A stretch of 22,817 nt of DNA from SKLM01 sp041687115. GTDB taxonomy: Bacteria > Chloroflexota > Anaerolineae > B4-G1. Shown piece after piece: positions 5,970-13,384 of the stretch (its first letter is position 1; every line of letters begins with the position of its first letter). The stretch lies in contig JAWLCP010000043.1 in the NCBI GenBank assembly GCA_041687115.1, positions 1 to 22,817 of the forward strand. Direction: 5' to 3'. A program made the translations under genes and the position numbers. A model generated the notes under the pieces. The model made no database searches and had not been told where the DNA came from. It saw only the letters and a list, made by a program, of their open reading frames with translations.

Positions 5970-8084
5970 ATGGCCAAGTTCATCCTACGGCGGCTGTTGC
6001 TCATGCTGCTGACCATGCTTCTGGTCTCCATCGCCGTCTTTCTCATCACTGAGGCCGCCCCGGGCAATGTGGCGCGAAACGTGCTGGGTATCCACATCAC
6101 GCCTGAGCAAGAGGCCTCCTTTCTCAAACAACAGGGCTTGGACAAGCCCTTCTACGTCCGCTATCTCAACTGGCTGATCGGGAGCGACTGGCGGGCGGAG
6201 CGCCGCATCGGCATGCCCGTCAAGCAGATCACCACCGAGGACGGCTTCAGGGAGTGGTGGGCCGTGGACGCGGATGGGAGTCTGATACGCTGGGACATGG
6301 AGGGAGAAGACCTCATCGCTAACCGCCGCCAGCCCGACGGCAGCGTGACGAAGACGGTTGACAATGACCGCTGGCGTGTGGAGGACCCATCTCGAGAGAT
6401 GGAGCTCCTCACCCAGTACCGTGCAGAGATAGCCCAGGACGACCAGCTTGACGATGCAGACCGCGAGGCGATTCTCCGGGAGACTGACCAGATCATCGCC
6501 ATACTGGACCGGGAGCATCCATCTGAGGAGGCCCTCGAAGCCGCATTGTCCGAACCGGAGGCGGCTCTTGAGGCCATGATCGACCCGGACGCCCTACGAA
6601 AGCAGACCACCCTTCAGCAGCTCGCAAGTCGGGTCGGCGGGAAGAACCGCGTCTTGCAGGCTCTTGTGATCCATCAGCAGCTGTCCGATATCCCGGCGGC
6701 CCAGCTCGGCCGGTCCGATATCGAGTCCATGGCTCGTCAGCTCCGTGGAGCTGCCCAGGACCTGCAGGAAGCGGACCCACGTCTCGCGGATCAGCTGGAG
6801 CAGACGGCTCAAAGCCTTGACGATGGAGACATGGCCGCAGCTCTTGCCACCCTCGAGGACGTAGCCCCCCGCCTGGATGAACTGACGGGTTCGCTCGGCA
6901 CGTTCATCTACGCGCTGGAGGCGGAGGACTATCGCCAGGCTGTCGTGGCCTTGCGGCGCCTCTCCGATCCCTCTCAGGGAACGCTGGAGGCCGCAGACCA
7001 GACGCTCATCGCCGACCTCCTGGCAGCCATGGGAAACCAGTTGGAGGACGACCTGCCCGAGCTAGGGGAATCCCTGACGCAGGCTGCTGACGATCTCCAG
7101 AGTGAAGACGCAGAGACAGCACGCCAGAGCCTTGCAGCCGCCGCGAATCGGCTCGACGAGACCGCCTCCACCATCGTTCGCAGCCAGAGGGCCCAGGGGG
7201 CCCGGGTTGCCCGCACCTTCTGGGGCGTCGATACCGGAAACCGCGCCGTCAAGTGGCAGAAGGGCACCGGCGAGGTCGTCTGGCGCCTGGTCCCTGGGTC
7301 GGGTTGGCTCGCGTCCATAGGCGGCCCGGCTGAGTACGTGCCCTTGCAGAAAGGGCTCGTCCGAGGTGACCCCGGACTCTCCCTCCGGACTGGCCGGCCT
7401 GTCGCGGATCTGCTCTTCAGAAGACTGCGCAACTCTCTGGTGCTGGCCGGCATCGCCTTCGTCATCGTCATGCCCCTCGCTCTGCTGCTGGGCCTCATCG
7501 CCGGTCTGAACCAGGGAAAGACCATCGATCGCGTGCTCTCCGTCGGTGGCATGATGTTCTCGGTGACCCCGCAGTTCGTCACCGGCATCTTCTTGATCCT
7601 GATCTTCGCCTTCTGGCTGGATCTGGTACCTGGTGCCACCGTATTCGGGGAGAAGGCACCCTGGGAGAGGCCGAGAATGCTCATCTTGCCGGTCGCCACG
7701 CTGACCCTGATCGAGCTCGGCTACGTGTTGCGCATCACCCGCGCCAGTATGGCCGAGGTCATGCGGGAACCCTACATACGCACGGCCTTTCTGAAAGGGT
7801 TACCGTACCGGCGCATCGTGTTCAAGCACGCGGTGCGCAATGCCTTGATGGCCCCGATCACGGTCATTATGCTGCACGTTAACTGGCTCTTGGGGGGAAT
7901 CGTCGTCGTTGAGGTCATCTTTGGCTACCCAGGCCTCGGCAGCTACATCCTGGACTCTACTCTGTTCAAGGACTTCAACGCCATTGAGGGCGGGGCCATG
8001 GTCCTGGTCGCGGTCGCAGTGACCACTCAGCTCCTCGCCGACATCCTGTATACATTCCTGAACCCGCGCATCCGCTTCACCTAG
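5970..8084 (+). CDS. DppB-type ABC transporter permease with a ~390-residue extracytoplasmic insertion
   Basis: The product is 704 residues, against about 310-340 for normal DppB/OppB permeases. The ends are ordinary: FILRRLLLMLLTMLLVSIAV (TM1), AAPGN, YVRYLNWL (about 62-69), then after the insert GLVRGDPGLSLRTGRPV (462-478), four to five further TM segments, and the EAA-loop region around EPYIRTAFLKGLPYRR (600-615) that docks the ATPase. YLNWL and GLVRGD are normally almost adjacent, so residues about 72-460 are inserted in the first extracytoplasmic loop. The insert has a beta-like part, a long Ala/Leu/Glu/Asp-rich helical part with no membrane segment, and a second beta-like part resembling the first. 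The frame is open throughout and the insert has the same codon style, so this is not an assembly fusion. It could dock the binding protein or gate the pore (inference). AAAGGA precedes ATG 5970. Confidence 0.93.
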   Translation: MAKFILRRLLLMLLTMLLVSIAVFLITEAAPGNVARNVLGIHITPEQEASFLKQQGLDKPFYVRYLNWLIGSDWRAERRIGMPVKQITTEDGFREWWAVDADGSLIRWDMEGEDLIANRRQPDGSVTKTVDNDRWRVEDPSREMELLTQYRAEIAQDDQLDDADREAILRETDQIIAILDREHPSEEALEAALSEPEAALEAMIDPDALRKQTTLQQLASRVGGKNRVLQALVIHQQLSDIPAAQLGRSDIESMARQLRGAAQDLQEADPRLADQLEQTAQSLDDGDMAAALATLEDVAPRLDELTGSLGTFIYALEAEDYRQAVVALRRLSDPSQGTLEAADQTLIADLLAAMGNQLEDDLPELGESLTQAADDLQSEDAETARQSLAAAANRLDETASTIVRSQRAQGARVARTFWGVDTGNRAVKWQKGTGEVVWRLVPGSGWLASIGGPAEYVPLQKGLVRGDPGLSLRTGRPVADLLFRRLRNSLVLAGIAFVIVMPLALLLGLIAGLNQGKTIDRVLSVGGMMFSVTPQFVTGIFLILIFAFWLDLVPGATVFGEKAPWERPRMLILPVATLTLIELGYVLRITRASMAEVMREPYIRTAFLKGLPYRRIVFKHAVRNALMAPITVIMLHVNWLLGGIVVVEVIFGYPGLGSYILDSTLFKDFNAIEGGAMVLVAVAVTTQLLADILYTFLNPRIRFT

Positions 8085-8149
8085 AGGACCGACTTCGTTG
8101 GCCCAAGGGTACCAGGATTCCGACTTGTGGGAGCCATAAGGAGAGGATT

Positions 8150-9076
8150 ATGGCAGGTACCGAACAGACCATGCCCAAGACAAGCGCTCAACCGTCAGGG
8201 TTGGCGCGCCTGTGGGAGGGCATTTCGATCCTTTTCGAGTCCAAGATAGCCGTCGTCGGGCTGCTCATCATCCTGTTCTGGATCTTCGTGGCTATCTTCG
8301 CTCCACTCCTCACCCCGTACACCCCGACCGAGCAGGACTACACCGCACAGAACGAGGCTCCCTCGGCCAGGCATCCTCTGGGGACTGACAGCCTCGGCAG
8401 GGATATCTGGACTCGGCTGATCTACGGGGCCCGCGTCGTGCTCGTGGTGCTACCCGTCACGGAGACCTTCTGGCTGCCTCTGGGAACCGCCCTCTGGGGC
8501 GTGCTGCTGGGGCTGCTCGTTGGTTCAACGCTCGGCCTGATGGGTGGCTACCTGGGAGGCTGGGTCGACGAGGTGGTGATGCGCCTGCTGGACGCCATGA
8601 TGGCTTTTCCCGTCGTCCTGCTTTACATGATCATCATCGCCGCGGTCGGAGCATCGGCGACGAACGTCGTGCTGGCCATCGCCATCGTCGGGACACCTGG
8701 CATCGCCCGCCTCGTGCGCAGTCTCACACTCGACATCCGCACGCGAGACTACGTCCGCGCTGCCGAGGTGCGGGGCGAGAGCCCCTGGTACATCATGTTT
8801 GTGGAGATTCTCCCCAACGCCCGGGGGCCGATCATCGTGGATGCCATGCTGCGCGTCGGGTACGCCATCTTCGCCATGGGCACCCTCGGTTTCCTCGGTC
8901 TGGGGCTGCCGCCCCCCTCACCAGACTGGGGCAGCATGGTTGCCAAGGGACGACAGTATATTCTGTCAGGTAGCCCGTGGGCGGCCCTATGGCCATCCGT
9001 GGCTATCGGCTCTTTGGTCGTAGGGCTCAACCTCTTCGCCGATGGCCTGAGCGAGGAGTCTACCCGGTACCAATAG
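8150..9076 (+). CDS. DppC-type ABC transporter permease
   Basis: The product is 308 residues, normal for the family, from ATG 8150 behind AAGGAGAGG. It has an N-terminal cytoplasmic segment, TM1 (about 32-54), then HPLGTDSLGRDIWTRLIYGAR (about 75-95), the hallmark of DppC/OppC permeases, followed by five further hydrophobic segments. The EAA loop is visible as DYVRAAEVRGES with GESPWYIMFVEILPN (about 200-223), the site that contacts the ATPase. It forms the membrane pore with the enlarged DppB-type partner encoded 65 bases upstream, and the fused ATPase gene starts 15 bases downstream. No insertion is present in this subunit, so the asymmetry of the pair is confined to the DppB side. Confidence 0.95.
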   Translation: MAGTEQTMPKTSAQPSGLARLWEGISILFESKIAVVGLLIILFWIFVAIFAPLLTPYTPTEQDYTAQNEAPSARHPLGTDSLGRDIWTRLIYGARVVLVVLPVTETFWLPLGTALWGVLLGLLVGSTLGLMGGYLGGWVDEVVMRLLDAMMAFPVVLLYMIIIAAVGASATNVVLAIAIVGTPGIARLVRSLTLDIRTRDYVRAAEVRGESPWYIMFVEILPNARGPIIVDAMLRVGYAIFAMGTLGFLGLGLPPPSPDWGSMVAKGRQYILSGSPWAALWPSVAIGSLVVGLNLFADGLSEESTRYQ

Positions 9077-9091
9077 GGAGAGGAAGCAACC

Positions 9092-11194
9092 ATGACGATG
9101 AAGAGACACGGCCATGCGCCGATCCTGAAACTCCGGAACGCGGCAATCTCCTATGAGACGCGGTACGGCGACATCGAGGCGGTACGCAACGTCTCGTTCC
9201 AGGTCGATCGTGCCGAGACGTTTGGCGTGGTGGGCGAATCGGGCTGCGGTAAGTCCACGGTGGCCTTCGGCATCGTCGACTTTCTGGGGCCAAACGGCAA
9301 GATCGTCGGGGGCAGCATCAAGTTCCAGGGACGGGAGCTGATCGGGCGGTCTCAGGAGGAGCTCCGCAAGCTCCGCGGCGATCAGATCTCGATGGTCTAT
9401 CAGGACCCTATGCAGGCCCTCAACCCCTCGGTCACTATTGGCGATCAGTTGACCGAGGTACTGACCGTCCACAGAGGCATTGCCAAGAAGGAGGCACGAG
9501 GGAAGTCCATCCGTATGCTGGAGCGCGTATACATGCCGGACCCGGCAAACGTGATGGAACGCTATCCCCATCAGATCTCGGGTGGTCAGCAGCAGCGTGT
9601 GGTGATCGCTATGGCCCTGCTCAACAACCCAGCCCTGCTGATCATGGACGAGCCGACCACGGCCCTGGACGTGACGGTGGAGGCAGTCGTTCTGGATCTG
9701 ATTGAAGATCTGAAGCACGATTTCGACACCGCCATCGTGTACATCACCCACGATCTGGGGGTGGTCGCTCGAGTGTGCAATCGCGTAGGGGTCATGTACG
9801 CCGGCGAAATGGTAGAGGTAGGATCAGTCGAGGCGATTTACGACGCTCCACAGCATCCCTACACGCAGGGCTTGATGCGCTGCGTGCCCAAGCTCGGCTC
9901 CACCAAAGAGAGCAGCATCCTCTACCCCATCCGTGGACGTGTGCCGGCGCCCAAGGACAGGCCCGAGGGAGCGTGCATCTTCGCCCCTCGCTGCGACTAC
10001 AGCACGGATCGCTGTCACAATGAGAAGCCCCAGCTGCGAGAGCTTTCACCTGGCCACAGCGCCCGCTGCTTCTACTCGGAGACGATAGATCCCAGCACCT
10101 GGAGGCCTCCCGACGGCTTGGTGCCCGAGTTCGCCTCGAGAGCAGGAGGCAATGGTCAGGAACCGATCATCCGGCTGAAAGACCTCAAGACGTACTATGA
10201 GCAGGAGTCGAGGTCCGTCCTCAGCCTCGTGGGCCTCGGTGAGAAGCTGTACGTCAAGGCAGTCGATGACGTGAGCCTGCAGGTGCCGCCAGGGAAGACC
10301 TTGGGAGTTGTGGGTGAGTCGGGCTGCGGGAAGAGCACCCTGGCCAAGACCATCATCGGCCTGGAGACACCCAGAGCGGGGGAGGCGCAGTTCCTTGGGT
10401 TTGACATCACAGTTCCCGTCTCAGAGCGCGACGTCAAATTGATCGAGGAACTGCAGATGGTCTTCCAGAATCCCGATTCGACGATGAACCCCTCGTACAA
10501 CGTCGGGCATCAGATCGGTCGTCCCTTGCGCCGATTCAACGTGGTGCCGTCGGATCAAGTCCGCGACGAGGTCGTGCGCCTGCTTCGCGCCGTACGGCTC
10601 GATGCCAGCTACTGCGATCGTCTGCCACGGCAGCTCAGCGGTGGAGAGAAACAGCGTGTCGGAATCGCCCGCGCCTTCGCCAGCCGACCAGACCTGGTGT
10701 TGTGCGATGAGCCGGTCTCCGCACTGGACGTATCCGTCCAGGCAGCAGTGCTCAACTTGCTCATGGAGATCCAGCAGGAATATGGCACGACCATGATGTT
10801 CATCGCCCACGACCTGAGCGTGGTGCGCTTCTTCTCCGACTACGTCGCCGTGATGTACCTCGGACACATCGTCGAGATCGGGCCGGCCGAGGACATCTAC
10901 GCGCCGCCCTACCAGCCTTACACGGAGGCACTGCTTTCGGCGGTGCCCATACCCGACCCCACCGCGGAGCAGAAGCACATCAGGCTCCACGGTACAGTGC
11001 CCAGCGCGCTCAACCCACCCAGCGGGTGCGTCTTCCACACCCGTTGTCCTCGTAGGGATCTGCTGCCCGATGGCGGTAAGATCTGCGAGCAGGATGTGCC
11101 GCCGTGGCAGCACAACAGCGACGAACACCGCATCATGTGCCACATCCCTTTGGAGGAGCTCCGCAAAATGGACCCGGTCGTCACATCACGGTAG
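9092..11194 (+). CDS. fused double ABC ATPase (DppD-DppF type) of the peptide-family transporter
   Basis: The product is 700 residues and carries two complete nucleotide-binding domains. Domain 1: Walker A GESGCGKST (48-56), signature SGGQQQ (163-168), Walker B with D186/E187, H-loop H220. Domain 2: Walker A GESGCGKST (408-416), signature LSGGE (515-519), Walker B with D539/E540, H-loop H573. Each is followed by an oligopeptide-type C-terminal extension (HPYTQGLMRCVP; QPYTEALLSAVP). Each extension has four cysteines: C295, C301, C308, C326 and C646, C652, C665, C683. Such clusters bind an iron-sulfur centre in mycobacterial OppD; metal binding here is inference. Separate DppD and DppF proteins are more usual, while fused forms (GsiA type) are also known. 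It powers uptake through the two permeases just upstream. AGGGAGAGG precedes ATG 9092. Confidence 0.95.
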   Translation: MTMKRHGHAPILKLRNAAISYETRYGDIEAVRNVSFQVDRAETFGVVGESGCGKSTVAFGIVDFLGPNGKIVGGSIKFQGRELIGRSQEELRKLRGDQISMVYQDPMQALNPSVTIGDQLTEVLTVHRGIAKKEARGKSIRMLERVYMPDPANVMERYPHQISGGQQQRVVIAMALLNNPALLIMDEPTTALDVTVEAVVLDLIEDLKHDFDTAIVYITHDLGVVARVCNRVGVMYAGEMVEVGSVEAIYDAPQHPYTQGLMRCVPKLGSTKESSILYPIRGRVPAPKDRPEGACIFAPRCDYSTDRCHNEKPQLRELSPGHSARCFYSETIDPSTWRPPDGLVPEFASRAGGNGQEPIIRLKDLKTYYEQESRSVLSLVGLGEKLYVKAVDDVSLQVPPGKTLGVVGESGCGKSTLAKTIIGLETPRAGEAQFLGFDITVPVSERDVKLIEELQMVFQNPDSTMNPSYNVGHQIGRPLRRFNVVPSDQVRDEVVRLLRAVRLDASYCDRLPRQLSGGEKQRVGIARAFASRPDLVLCDEPVSALDVSVQAAVLNLLMEIQQEYGTTMMFIAHDLSVVRFFSDYVAVMYLGHIVEIGPAEDIYAPPYQPYTEALLSAVPIPDPTAEQKHIRLHGTVPSALNPPSGCVFHTRCPRRDLLPDGGKICEQDVPPWQHNSDEHRIMCHIPLEELRKMDPVVTSR

Positions 11195-11212
11195 AGGGAA
11201 GGAGACTGCCAA

Positions 11213-11869
11213 ATGTTCGTGAGAGATTACATGACCCGACACCCCGTCATGGGCGATCCGACGATGTCCATTGTCGAGGCCCAAGGCATCATGGCCGAGA
11301 CCAGCGTCCGACACCTGCCGGTCGTGGAGACAGGGAAACAGCTGGTCGGCCTGGTCACGCGACAGAGAATGCGAATCCCACCGACCGACCTGGCCAGTCT
11401 CAACGTCTGGGAGATCACCCGCTTCTTGTCTAACCTGACGCTCCAGGACGTCATGGTGAAGCGGGACGCCGTGATCACCATTGAACCCGACGTCGCCCTT
11501 GAGGAAGCCGCCCAGGTGATGACCCGCCACAGAATCGGCTGTCTACCGGTGATGGACGGCAATACCGTAATCGGCATCATCACCGAAATCGACATGATGG
11601 CCCAGCTAACTGACTTGTTAGGGGGGCGTACCCCAGGGATCCGCGCCACGGTCCGTATGCCCAACCGCAAAGGCGAGCTTGCCAAGCTCATCGGTGCCAT
11701 TGCCGACAACGGGTGGGGCATCTATGCCAGTGGAGGCGTGCAGACACCCAAGGACCCCAGTCACTGGGACTGCGTGATTAAGGTTCGGAATGTGCCCCAG
11801 GCAGAGCTGGTAGCCGTCCTGGAGAGGATCGAGGGACAGAAGCTGATCGACGTGCGCCAGCAGCACTAG
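11213..11869 (+). CDS. tandem CBS domain protein with C-terminal ACT-like domain
   Basis: The product is 218 residues. CBS 1 spans about 1-55 (VRDYMTRHPV, then VRHLPVVETGKQLVGLVTR) and CBS 2 about 77-133 (LQDVMVKRDAVITI, then GCLPVMDGNTVIGIITEID). A C-terminal part (about 142-215) beginning GIRATVRMPNRKGELAKLIGA looks like an ACT fold. The layout is that of AcuB-like proteins. CBS pairs bind adenine nucleotides or S-adenosyl compounds, and ACT domains usually bind amino acids, so this is probably a small cytosolic sensor. It begins 18 bases after the ATPase gene, with GGAAGGAG upstream, and ends 2 bases before the ammonia-lyase-like gene. It may tune the transporter or the lyase according to energy charge and amino acid level; that is inference from position. 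Confidence 0.88.
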   Translation: MFVRDYMTRHPVMGDPTMSIVEAQGIMAETSVRHLPVVETGKQLVGLVTRQRMRIPPTDLASLNVWEITRFLSNLTLQDVMVKRDAVITIEPDVALEEAAQVMTRHRIGCLPVMDGNTVIGIITEIDMMAQLTDLLGGRTPGIRATVRMPNRKGELAKLIGAIADNGWGIYASGGVQTPKDPSHWDCVIKVRNVPQAELVAVLERIEGQKLIDVRQQH

Positions 11870-11871
11870 AG

Positions 11872-13344
11872 ATGAGCGAGATCGTAGGTGTCCTCGCCGT
11901 GCCGGCCACCGGTGCCTACTACTACACCGATCTGGCCGCGCTGCAGGACACCCCAGTCCCCCTGGCGGAGCAGTACACGGCCGAGCCAACGACGCCCGGG
12001 TTCCGTCGGATCCGGGAGGTCGCGGACGCGGTCTCCGTGGGGCTTATCCTCAACGTGTCTGCCTCAACTGCACCACACCCAGATGCCTTCCGCATCGTCT
12101 GGGGAGACTGTGTATCCGTGGCGTACGCTGGGATCGGAGGACGGGAACCGGTCTTTCGCGCCGCCGACGGACTGAGCACGATCCGCCGCCAGATAGCGCC
12201 CTTCCTCGAAGGCCGAAAGATTAGCTCCTTCCGCGACCTGGCGGTCCGAATTGACTCACTTACTGAGACAGTCGAGATGGTCGTGCCGGAGCAGAGGGCC
12301 CGCGGCGAGCACGAACAAGCACCGAGCCCAGAGCCCTCCCGCCGCGACCTGCTGACTGCCCCGTTCCGTCTCCTTGGCGCCAGTGCCCCCCACGCCCAGT
12401 CAGGTCAGACTGAGGAGGCCTCGCCGGCGGAGACCCCGCCTGCAGAGACCGTCACGACGGAACGTTTGCTCCATCCAGCCGTCCGATACGGCGTCAGCCA
12501 GGCACTGCTCAAGGCGGCGGCCGTCACGAAGGGCCGGACCATGGCCGAGGTCATCGCCGATGAATGGGATCTCGCACAGCCTGCGGATCCCGTCCCGATC
12601 CATGCCCAGGCGGGCGCCGACCGTCGGAAGAATGCGGACAAGATGATCATTCGACGGGTCGAGTCGCTGCCCCACGGCCTGGTCGAGGATCTCCCAACCC
12701 AGCTCGGGGAGGATGGAGACGCGCTGATCCGGTACCTGCGCTGGTTACGTACCCGACTGGAAGAGCTCGGTGGCCTCCATTACAACCCGACCATTCATCT
12801 CGATGTCCACGGCGCGGTGGGACGCATGGTCGACGCCAATCTTGGGCGCATACTCGGCTACCTCTATCGATTGGAGTCGTCTGTCCAGCCGTCTACCCTG
12901 CGGCTGGAGAGCCCGCTTATCATGGATAGCCGGACTGCTCAGATCGAGACCATGAGAACCCTCCGGGAGTACCTTCAGTTCCGCAAGATGAAGCTCCAGA
13001 TCGTCGCCGACGAGTGGGCAAACACCCTCGACGACATCCAGGCTTTCGTCGCGGCGCAGGCCGCCGACATGATCCACATCAAGATGCCGGACTTGGGGAG
13101 CGTCCACAACTCAATCGAAGCGGTGCTCGCCTGTAGAGAAGGTAACATCGGTGCGTTGCTGGGCGGAAGCTGCACCGAGACAGATTTGTCGGCGCGGGTA
13201 ACGGTACACGTCGCTCTGGCAACCCAGCCCGACGTCGTTATGGCGAAGCCGGGCATGGGCGTCGACGAGGGTATCACTATCCTTCAGAACGAGATGGCCC
13301 GCACCCTTGCTGCCATCAAGGCGCGAAACGTGCAACTCAGTTGA
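11872..13344 (+). CDS. methylaspartate ammonia-lyase-like enzyme (enolase superfamily)
   Basis: The product is 490 residues, against about 413 for clostridial/Citrobacter methylaspartate ammonia-lyase, which interconverts 3-methylaspartate and mesaconate plus ammonia. The similarity runs end to end: GDCVSVAYAGIGGREPVF, HPAVRYGVSQALL, NADKMIIRRVESLPHGL, VADEWANTLDDI, KPGMGVDEG. With a steady offset of 73-74, the known active-site residues map to Q246, H268 (base), D311, E346 and D380 (Mg ligands), K404 (base) and C434, all present. Two substrate contacts differ: Gln329 becomes H402 and Thr360 becomes S433. A Pro/Glu/Ala-rich insert (about 141-198) separates the capping domain from the barrel. 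No glutamate mutase gene is near, so the classical glutamate fermentation route is not supported and a different substrate is likely. It starts 2 bases after the CBS-ACT gene, so it should be translationally coupled to it. Confidence 0.9.
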   Translation: MSEIVGVLAVPATGAYYYTDLAALQDTPVPLAEQYTAEPTTPGFRRIREVADAVSVGLILNVSASTAPHPDAFRIVWGDCVSVAYAGIGGREPVFRAADGLSTIRRQIAPFLEGRKISSFRDLAVRIDSLTETVEMVVPEQRARGEHEQAPSPEPSRRDLLTAPFRLLGASAPHAQSGQTEEASPAETPPAETVTTERLLHPAVRYGVSQALLKAAAVTKGRTMAEVIADEWDLAQPADPVPIHAQAGADRRKNADKMIIRRVESLPHGLVEDLPTQLGEDGDALIRYLRWLRTRLEELGGLHYNPTIHLDVHGAVGRMVDANLGRILGYLYRLESSVQPSTLRLESPLIMDSRTAQIETMRTLREYLQFRKMKLQIVADEWANTLDDIQAFVAAQAADMIHIKMPDLGSVHNSIEAVLACREGNIGALLGGSCTETDLSARVTVHVALATQPDVVMAKPGMGVDEGITILQNEMARTLAAIKARNVQLS

Positions 13345-13384
13345 TTCGACACCCGCTGCTCAGCCAAGCTACCCGGAGTATGGA

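Noticed and set aside
13307..13384. Longer N-terminus for the second MttB-like protein from TTG 13307
   Set aside because: It overlaps the lyase gene by 38 bases, has no ribosome site, and adds residues with no family similarity.
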